A DNA stretch of 6,457 nucleotides, from contig SKSV01000144.1 of NCBI GenBank assembly GCA_007122815.1, positions 1 to 6,457 on the forward strand, in the 5' to 3' direction. Position 1 is the first letter of the stretch. Each line of letters starts with the position of its first letter. A program made the translations under genes and the position numbers. Shown here one piece after another: positions 1 through 6,457 of this stretch. This stretch comes from Trueperaceae bacterium (lineage in GTDB: Bacteria; Deinococcota; Deinococci; Deinococcales; Trueperaceae). Below the pieces are notes generated by a model that saw only the letters and a program-made list of their open reading frames with translations, was not told the origin of the DNA and did no database searches.

Positions 1-656
<656 letters not shown>

Positions 657-658
657 GA

Positions 659-676
659 ACGCCCCGGCACGGGCGT
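659..676 (+). terminator. possible guaB 3' hairpin
   Basis: A perfect 6-bp stem (ACGCCC / GGGCGT) with a 6-base loop starts three bases after the guaB stop codon. It is the right place for a transcription end, but no T-run follows it, so it is not a canonical intrinsic terminator. It could instead be a 3'-end stabilising hairpin or chance in GC-rich DNA. Confidence 0.3.
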
Positions 677-716
677 CGCAGTGCGCGGCGACCTGACCGG
701 CTCACAGCACCGCGCG

Positions 717-749
717 TCAGAACTCCAGCGCCTGGTCCCCCGCGGGATC
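717..749 (-). repeat. second copy of the bshC 3' end (direct repeat, distal copy)
   Basis: These 33 bases match 773-805, the last codons and stop of bshC, at 32 of 33 positions (the one difference is C732 against G788), in the same orientation and 56 bases away. Read on the minus strand they encode DPAGDQALEF followed by a stop, against DPAGDHALEF and stop in the real gene. Upstream, this copy translates as RHAARAGL where bshC has DAFLRV, which suggests the duplicated unit was about 56 bp and has diverged outside the conserved core. It has no start signal and is not in frame with bshC, so it is a remnant and not a gene. Confidence 0.85.
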
Positions 750-754
750 CAGGC
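730..754. terminator. strong hairpin between convergent guaB and bshC
   Basis: CCTGGTCCC (731-739) pairs with GGGA plus CCAGG (744-747 and 749-753) around a CCGC loop, with a single bulged T at 748; G730 and C754 can add one more pair. This gives a roughly 10-bp GC-rich stem, the strongest structure I see in the gap. It would form in transcripts from either side, so it may act as a shared 3' end for guaB and bshC. No T-run flanks it on either strand, so any termination role is an inference. Confidence 0.35.
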
Positions 755-772
755 CCGCCCGAGCAGCGTGCC

Positions 773-805
773 TCAGAACTCCAGCGCGTGGTCCCCCGCG
801 GGATC
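773..805 (-). repeat. bshC 3' end (direct repeat, gene-borne copy)
   Basis: This is the coding copy of the 33-base repeat, including the bshC TGA stop (775-773). Its partner is at 717-749. Because this copy sits in a conserved gene frame it is taken as the source sequence. Confidence 0.85.
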
Positions 806-2353
806 GACCCGCAGAAACGCGTCCCGCACGGGCTCCACCCCGAGCGTCAAGAAGTGGCTGAAGGGCGAGAGGACACGCTCCTGCAGGCCTCCGTTCGGCC
901 TCAGGTGCGCCCTGAGGCGGGCGAACTGCGCGCCCACCTCGGCGTCCTGGCGAACCAGCGCTCGACCGGTCTTCTCGCGCAACGTCACCACCGTCCTCTC
1001 GAGGTGGTAGCGGCCGCGCCTCACTGCTCGCTCGAGCGTCGGGTCTAGGGCGCTCGTCGCTTCCAAGAGCTCCGTGAACTCGCGCTCAACGCTCGCGAAG
1101 GCCGCGGCGGCGCGGTCGGCGTAACCATGGCGGCGCAGTTGCAGCTCACACTCCTCGTGCCGGGGATCGGCCTGAACGGCGCGCCAGTCGAGTCCATGGC
1201 GCCGCAGGATGCGGCGTACGGGCGGCTGCAACACCGTGACCGAAGCGCGCGGCCAGATGAGCGGCATGTGCACGCCGTGGGCCTGGTAGACGGGCCGCAG
1301 CTGCGCCAGGTAGCGAAGCTCTCCAGGCCCCACCACGAACGCGGCGCTCGGGAGAAGCAAGTCCTGGATCACCGGCCGCAAGCCCGCCGCCGGGGTAACG
1401 CTGGTAGGGTCCTCGTCGAGGTACGCGCGCAAGGTGGAAAGCTCCACGCGCTCGCCGCCGAGGTAGAGCGCTCCCGCACGATGACGGAGGAGCGTTCGAG
1501 AGCCACCTCCTGGACGCTCCACGAACAGGTTACTGGCGTCCTCACCTCGGCCCAGCAGCGGCTGCCAGCTACGCTCGGCCAAGCTCGCTCCGGCCTCCCT
1601 GATGGCCGCGGCACTGGCGCCGGGATCGGCGAGCTCGCGTTCGAGGGCATCTCGCCCCAGAAGCGCCAGGCTCGGCTCGAGCGGGTCCACCACGAGCAGA
1701 CCGGCCTCCCCGAAGAGCTCGAGGAGCAAGCGCGCGAAGCCCTCGCTCCAACCCTGCGCCCCTTCGCACGCCCGCGCCAGCAGGGCGTCCACCTCGGCCG
1801 CGTGTGGGCCGTCACCATCGAGCCTCCGCAAGGCCATGCGGGTGCGCTGCACTTCACTCGGGTCGAGGCGCGCTCGACCTACCGCGGGACCGCGCTTCAC
1901 CTCGACCTCGAGCCGCGTGAGGCGTTCCTCCCGGTCGAGCAGCCAGGCGTGGTTCATCTCGTCCACGTCGTGGTCCTGCGTGGCCATCCAGAAGACCGGT
2001 ACCACCGGCCTCTCCTCGCTGTCGAGCCGGCGCGCCAGCAGGAGCGCCGTGACGGCCTTCGAGAGCGCGAAAGTTGGTCCGAGCAACCAGCCGATCTGCT
2101 GTCCGGTCACCACCACGCGCGAGTTCGGGTGCGCGAGCTTGCGAAGGCTCTCGGTCGCGGCCGCGCCCGCCCCCCAGGCCTCGTGTTGGCGCTCTAGGGC
2201 GCTCACAAGTGGAGCCCTGTCGAGGTCGTCCCGCGGCACGCTGAGCGCGGTCTCCAGATCACCCGGTGGAACGGCGAAGACGTCCGCGAAGGCTCCCGCC
2301 AGGTAGGCGTCGAGGAACGAGGTCGCCGGCGCGCGCGCGGGGCGTTGGGTCAC
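773..2353 (-). CDS. bshC: BshC, bacillithiol biosynthesis cysteine-adding enzyme
   Basis: BshC is the putative ligase for the last step of bacillithiol synthesis, joining cysteine to GlcN-malate in the cytosol. The product is 526 residues, close to the family's usual ~540. Family motifs in order: VVTGQQIGWLLGP (about 81-93), an FALSKAVTALLLA helix, VPVFWMATQDHDVDE (about 118-132), PSAAFVVGPGELRYLAQL (about 335-352), WPRASVTVL (about 367-375), then a charged C-terminal coiled-coil stretch (about 410-482) and the LRPNGGLQERVLSPFSHF tail. QDHD stands where B. subtilis-type proteins have EDHD. The GTG at 2353 is the first possible start: an in-frame TGA lies at 2374-2372 and no other start codon falls between. 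No clear Shine-Dalgarno precedes it, only an AGG. The gene is divergent from the comB-like gene and converges on guaB. bshA and bshB are not in the window. Confidence 0.93.
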   Translation of the reverse strand: MTQRPARAPATSFLDAYLAGAFADVFAVPPGDLETALSVPRDDLDRAPLVSALERQHEAWGAGAAATESLRKLAHPNSRVVVTGQQIGWLLGPTFALSKAVTALLLARRLDSEERPVVPVFWMATQDHDVDEMNHAWLLDREERLTRLEVEVKRGPAVGRARLDPSEVQRTRMALRRLDGDGPHAAEVDALLARACEGAQGWSEGFARLLLELFGEAGLLVVDPLEPSLALLGRDALERELADPGASAAAIREAGASLAERSWQPLLGRGEDASNLFVERPGGGSRTLLRHRAGALYLGGERVELSTLRAYLDEDPTSVTPAAGLRPVIQDLLLPSAAFVVGPGELRYLAQLRPVYQAHGVHMPLIWPRASVTVLQPPVRRILRRHGLDWRAVQADPRHEECELQLRRHGYADRAAAAFASVEREFTELLEATSALDPTLERAVRRGRYHLERTVVTLREKTGRALVRQDAEVGAQFARLRAHLRPNGGLQERVLSPFSHFLTLGVEPVRDAFLRVDPAGDHALEF

Positions 2354-2358
2354 GCGGC

Positions 2359-2364
2359 AGCCTA
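2359..2364 (-). promoter_or_regulatory. candidate -10 box of bshC, suggesting a leaderless message
   Basis: The minus strand reads TAGGCT, fitting the TANNNT form, only 5 bases before the GTG start of bshC. A -10 box this close to the start codon is the arrangement of leaderless genes, common in Deinococcota, and would explain the absence of a Shine-Dalgarno sequence. No good -35 box is seen 17 bases further upstream. A six-base match with three fixed positions can easily arise by chance. Confidence 0.25.
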
Positions 2365-2434
2365 CCGTGCATCAGCCCATGGTGGACGCACTCCGAGCTA
2401 CGCCCGTGGGCTTCCGGAGCAGAGCGTGGGTGCG

Positions 2435-2443
2435 TGGTAGCAT
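2435..2443 (+). promoter_or_regulatory. candidate extended -10 promoter of the comB-like gene
   Basis: TGGTAGCAT combines a TGn extension with TAGCAT, a 4-of-6 match to TATAAT. It lies 32 bases before the ATG at 2476, inside the 122-base gap between divergent start codons, and would place transcription start near 2450. No convincing -35 box is present at the usual spacing, which an extended -10 can tolerate. It would drive both the comB-like gene and the downstream glycosyltransferase gene. Confidence 0.35.
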
Positions 2444-2452
2444 CGTCTGCAA

Positions 2453-2468
2453 CGGCGCCTCGGCGCCG
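2453..2468 (+). promoter_or_regulatory. inverted repeat just ahead of the comB-like start codon
   Basis: CGGCGCC (2453-2459) and GGCGCCG (2462-2468) are perfect inverted arms separated by two bases; as RNA they would form a 6-bp stem with a CTCG loop. The structure ends 7 bases before the ATG, where a Shine-Dalgarno sequence is expected and none is found. It may be an operator in DNA or a translation-affecting leader hairpin in RNA; the sequence does not decide between these. Confidence 0.4.
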
Positions 2469-2475
2469 TGACCTC

Positions 2476-3276
2476 ATGGAGATACACGTCGACCTCGTAC
2501 CCCAGGCAGCGGCGGCCGGCACCCAGCCTGCGGCCCAGCCCTCGCGCGCACGGGTTCGCGGGCCGCGTGACGGCGCGCGCGGTGGCAGCATCACGGTGGT
2601 CATCGACGTGCTTCGCGCGGGAACCGTGGCGGTGCTGCTCTTCGAGCGTGGTGCCTCGGCGGTGACGCTCATCTCCGGTGTGCGCGCGGCGCGCAAGCTG
2701 GCCGAGACGCGCAGCGCGGTGCTGGTGGGCGAACGGGGAGGGGTGCCGCCGGAGGGCTTCAACCACGGTAGTTCACCCACGGCGCTGAACCGCGTGGACT
2801 TCACGGACCGCGAGGTCGTGATGCTGGCGCGTGACTCCGCCGCGGCGCTCGCCCTGGCAGGCCCCGACGCCCACCTGGCGAGCCTGAACAACGCCGTCGC
2901 CACCGCCGCGAGGCTGCTGGAGAGGTTGCCTGACGAAGTTCGCTTGACCTGCGCCGGCGACCGCGGCGAGCCGGACTTGGCCGACACCGTGGCGGCGGGC
3001 CTCCTGGTGGCGCTGCTGGACCGCGGCGCCCGCCGGGGCTCCGGCCTCAAGGTGAGCCTGCACGGCGCGGCCCGCTACTGCTTGAGCGTCCTGCGCACCA
3101 CGAAGGACCCGCTGGACGGCATCTGGGCCTCCGGCACCGGAGCGGAGCTGCGTGGGATCGGTCTCGAGGAGGACCTGGCCTGGGCCTCCGAGGTCGCCTC
3201 GAGCGACGTGGTCCCCCGCTTGACGGCGCTGGAGACCGTCCTCGGCCACCCCGCGGCGACGCTCACCTCCGGCTGA
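2476..3276 (+). CDS. comB: ComB-family protein (2-phosphosulfolactate phosphatase-like)
   Basis: ComB hydrolyses 2-phosphosulfolactate to sulfolactate, using Mg2+, in coenzyme M synthesis; many bacteria without coenzyme M carry homologues of unproven substrate. The 266 residues show the fold's markers: start strand MEIHVDLVP, VVIDVLRAGT (41-50), VGERGGVPPEGFNHGSSP (84-101), SLNNAVATA (136-144), TCAGDRG (158-164) and a helical C-terminal third. Two departures stand out. The loop that is usually TTNGT reads LARDSAAAL (118-126), and GNSP reads GSSP. Residues 11-38 are an Ala/Arg/Pro-rich linker, about 14 residues longer than usual. The frame stays open upstream to 2266, but that stretch is Arg-rich noise over the bshC 5' end, and the ATG gives the family N-terminus. 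No Shine-Dalgarno is seen. Family assignment is firm; the substrate is not. Confidence 0.85.
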   Translation: MEIHVDLVPQAAAAGTQPAAQPSRARVRGPRDGARGGSITVVIDVLRAGTVAVLLFERGASAVTLISGVRAARKLAETRSAVLVGERGGVPPEGFNHGSSPTALNRVDFTDREVVMLARDSAAALALAGPDAHLASLNNAVATAARLLERLPDEVRLTCAGDRGEPDLADTVAAGLLVALLDRGARRGSGLKVSLHGAARYCLSVLRTTKDPLDGIWASGTGAELRGIGLEEDLAWASEVASSDVVPRLTALETVLGHPAATLTSG

Positions 3277-3281
3277 GCGGC

Positions 3282-4019
3282 GTGAGCGTGGAGCTGCCTG
3301 CGCCCGTCGCGGTCCTCGGCCACGCGGTCCACCCCGTCGATCTGGAGGGCGCCACCGAGTGGGTACTGGCCCAGTCGCTCTCCGACGCTGGCTCACGCCT
3401 GGTGGTGACGCTGAACCCCGAGCTGGTGGTGCGCGCACGCCGCGACGCGACCCTGCACCGGGCTCTCGAGCACGCCGACCTCACCGTTGCCGACGGTGTC
3501 GGGCTGCTGTGGGCAGCACGCCGCGCCGGCTGGAAGCTGCCGGGACGCGTTCCCGGTGTCGACCTCGCCTTCGCGGTTCTGGAGCGCGGCGGTGCGGGTC
3601 TGCGCGTGGCGCTCCTGGGAGGGAGGCCCGGTGTGCCCGAACGCGCCGCGGAGCAGGCCGAACGCCGCTGGGGCGTCACGGTGACCAGCGTCCACCACGG
3701 GTACTTCGATCGCGATAACGAGAGCCTTCGAGTGGCCGCCGAGGTAGGCGCCGGTCGTCCACACCTGCTGCTGGCCGGTTTGGGGGAGGGACAAGAAGCC
3801 TGGCTGGAAGCACATCGGCGCGAGTGCCGTGCGGGGGTGTCGATGGGCGTCGGAGGCACCCTCGACGTGCTGGCGGGCACGGCCCGGAGGACCCCGGCAT
3901 GGACGCGGCGCCTCGGCCTCGAGTGGGCGTGGAGGGTCGGCTTGGACCCGCGACGTTGGCACAGGTTCCCGCGCCTGCTCGAGTTCGCTCGGATGGCCTG
4001 GCGAGAAGGGCGCCGTTGA
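3282..4019 (+). CDS. WecB/TagA/CpsF family glycosyltransferase (GT26)
   Basis: GT26 enzymes transfer a sugar, typically N-acetylmannosamine or its uronate, from UDP to undecaprenyl-linked GlcNAc on the inner membrane face during teichoic acid, enterobacterial common antigen or exopolysaccharide assembly. The 245 residues match the family's ~240. Visible: VTLNPELVVRA (42-52), ADLTVADGVGLLWAA (66-79) with the probable catalytic Asp71 (equivalent to TagA Asp65), a PGVDLAF segment, VALLGGRPGV (109-118), GYFDRD, LLLAGLGEGQEAW (162-174), VGGTLDVLAGTARRTPAW (190-207) and the basic LEWAWRVGLDPRRWHRFPR tail that in TagA helps membrane association and completes the site. The usual GxPKQE is GEGQE here. 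No signal peptide or membrane helix is visible. The GTG start is 5 bases after the comB-like stop, with an alternative GTG at 3288; no Shine-Dalgarno, so reinitiation after the upstream gene is likely. Exact acceptor unknown. Confidence 0.9.
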   Translation: MSVELPAPVAVLGHAVHPVDLEGATEWVLAQSLSDAGSRLVVTLNPELVVRARRDATLHRALEHADLTVADGVGLLWAARRAGWKLPGRVPGVDLAFAVLERGGAGLRVALLGGRPGVPERAAEQAERRWGVTVTSVHHGYFDRDNESLRVAAEVGAGRPHLLLAGLGEGQEAWLEAHRRECRAGVSMGVGGTLDVLAGTARRTPAWTRRLGLEWAWRVGLDPRRWHRFPRLLEFARMAWREGRR

Positions 4020-4037
4020 GAGCGGTGGCGTCCTCGC

Positions 4038-5500
4038 TCAGCCGACGGTGACCTGCTCGAAGCTCGCCTTCTCGGAGTCGCCTTCGGGAGTACCGGCCGG
4101 ATAGCGCCCGGTGAAGCAAGCGAGGCACGTGCGAGAGAGACCGATCGCGCGGGAGAGCCCGCTCTCGGAGATGAACTCGAGCGAGTCGGCGCCGATCCTC
4201 TCACGGATCGCCTCGACGCCCATCGTGGCAGCAGCGAGCTCCTGGCGGGCCGCAGTGTCGATCCCGTAGAAGCAGGGGAAGCGGATCGGAGGGCTCGAGA
4301 CCCGGAAGTGCACCTCGAGGGCGCCCGCGTCGCGCAGCAGTTGGACTATCCGGCCGGAGGTCGTGCCCCTAACGATGGAGTCGTCCACGAGGACCACGCG
4401 ACGGCCCGCCACCGCCTCGGTGGGCGCCAGCTTCAAGCGCACCTTCTGGTCGCGCAGGTGCGGGCTAGGCGCGATGAAGCTGCGCCCAGCGTAGGGCGAC
4501 TTGTACAACCCGATGTCGTACGGGATGCCCGAACGCCGCGAGTAACCGAGTGCCGCGGCGAGCCCGGAGTCGGGCACGCCCACCACGAGGTCGGCGTCGG
4601 CGGGTGCCTCGGCGGCCAGTACCTCGCCCATTCGCACGCGGGCGGCGTGCACGGGCGCGCCGTCGAGAGCTCCGTCACCCCGCGCGAAGTAGATCCACTC
4701 GAAAGCGCACGGTGTGGGTTCGCCAGGCAGCACCTGGCGGCTGTGGAGCCCCCGATCGTCGGCCACCACCAGCTCTCCGGGCCTTACGTCGCGTACGAAG
4801 GCGGCTCCCATCACCCGCAGCGCCCCCGGCTCGGACGCGAACACGTACCCACCGTCCGGGAAGGCGCCGATCACTAGTGGCCTGACGCCGTGACGGTCGC
4901 GGAGCGCGAGCACCCGCCGCCTGTCCATCAAGACCACGGAGAAGCCACCCTCGACCTCACCCATCACGCGCGCGGTGGCGTCCTCGAGCGACAGGTGCGC
5001 GTAGCGCGCCACCAGGTTGATCATCACCTCGCTGTCGTTCGTGGTCTGGAACACCGCGCCCTCACCGAGCATCTGGTCACGCAGGACCTTGGCGTTGGTG
5101 AAGTTCCCGTTGTGCGCGAGCGCCAGCAGCCCCTTGTTCGAGCGGACGGTGAGGGGCTGGGCGTTGAACCGCAACGACGAGCCGGTGGTCGAGTAGCGGG
5201 TGTGGCCGATACCGGTCCTGGCCGCCGGGAAGCGCAGCTTGTCGAGGCGCTCCTCCGTGAAGACCTCGGTGACGAGACCCATGTCCTTCTCTATGCGGAT
5301 CTCGTCACCACCGGCCACGCAGATGCCGCAGGATTCCTGACCACGATGCTGCAGCGCGAACAGACCGAGGTGCACGAGCGCCGCGATGTCGAGCGGGCGC
5401 GGGACGTGCACGGCCACTACCCCGCACTCCTCGCGCGGCTTGTCGGGCCAACGAGGCACGGCAGCGCTCGCTCGCGCCCTCTCGATGGCATGCCGCATGC

Positions 5501-5504
<4 letters not shown>
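4038..5504 (-). CDS. purF: Amidophosphoribosyltransferase PurF ([4Fe-4S] type)
   Basis: PurF makes 5-phosphoribosylamine from PRPP and glutamine, the first committed step of purine synthesis. The 488 residues start with a 26-residue segment ahead of Cys27 (EECGVVAV), the class II glutaminase nucleophile, which must be freed by propeptide cleavage. HRGQES (53-58), GHTRYST (100-106), HNGNF (131-135) and NDSEV complete the glutaminase site. The transferase half shows VPDSGLAAALGYS, the lineage-variable GLYKSPYAGRSFIAP, and the PRPP loop VVLVDDSIVRGTT (370-382). Four cysteines fit the cluster ligands of B. subtilis PurF: Cys266 (CAFEWIYFAR), Cys411 (PCFYGID), Cys460 and Cys463 (CLACFTGRYP). The ATG overlaps the purL stop as ATGA; a second ATG at 5498 is possible. 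Its stop is 18 bases from that of the convergent glycosyltransferase gene. Confidence 0.97.

Positions 5505-6457
<953 letters not shown>

Noticed and set aside
683..715. GCGCGG / CCGCGC inverted repeat in the guaB-bshC gap
   Set aside because: Six pairs around a 21-base loop is expected by chance at this GC content.
1127..2197. 356-codon open frame on the plus strand opposite bshC
   Set aside because: It lies wholly antisense to a gene with clear family motifs; its product is Arg/Gly/His-rich with no recognisable domain, as expected for shadow frames in GC-rich DNA.
2266..2475. Upstream extension of the comB-like frame by 70 codons
   Set aside because: The extension overlaps the bshC 5' end, is Arg-rich low-complexity sequence, and the ATG at 2476 begins exactly at the family's first strand.
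2259..3050. 263-codon minus-strand frame spanning the bshC start and the comB-like gene
   Set aside because: Ser/Arg/Pro-rich composition, no motif, antisense to a recognised gene and crossing a promoter region.
4017..4040. Possible terminator in the 18-base gap between the convergent glycosyltransferase and purF genes
   Set aside because: TGAGAGCG against CTCGCTCA pairs only imperfectly, and there is no T-run; too weak to call.
3263..4204. 313-codon minus-strand frame opposite the glycosyltransferase gene
   Set aside because: Low-complexity Ser/Arg/Pro product that runs into purF in another frame; antisense artefact.

Overview
This is a GC-rich, tightly packed bacterial chromosomal segment with six protein-coding genes, two of them cut by the window edges. 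Gene content fits a Deinococcota-type bacterium (Deinococcus/Truepera relatives): a bacillithiol enzyme (BshC) in a very high-GC genome, a ComB-family protein, small-type PurL and a [4Fe-4S]-type PurF. This placement is inferred from gene content and protein character only; no rRNA gene or other marker is present to prove it.

Layout. (1) Bases 1-656, plus strand: the 3' third of guaB (IMP dehydrogenase). (2) A 116-base gap between convergent genes holds two hairpins and a diverged second copy of the last bases of bshC. (3) 773-2353, minus strand: bshC, the cysteine-adding enzyme of bacillithiol synthesis. (4) A 122-base divergent promoter region. (5) 2476-3276 and 3282-4019, plus strand: a ComB-like phosphatase homologue followed 5 bases later by a WecB/TagA/CpsF-family glycosyltransferase, probably one transcript. 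(6) 4038-6457, minus strand: purF preceded by the 3' part of purL, overlapping by ATGA and therefore translationally coupled.

How the genes work together. guaB, purL and purF belong to purine synthesis: PurF makes the first committed step, PurL the fourth, and GuaB commits IMP to GMP. The three genes between them are not purine genes and serve low-molecular-weight thiol synthesis (bshC), a phosphatase-like reaction of uncertain substrate (comB-like), and surface glycan assembly (tagA-like).

No mobile element, CRISPR array, tRNA, rRNA or defence system is visible, and I see no convincing undescribed multi-gene system. The points most worth a second look are the duplicated bshC tail between the convergent stop codons, the ComB homologue that has lost a usually conserved loop motif, and the start-proximal hairpin ahead of that gene, which has no Shine-Dalgarno sequence.
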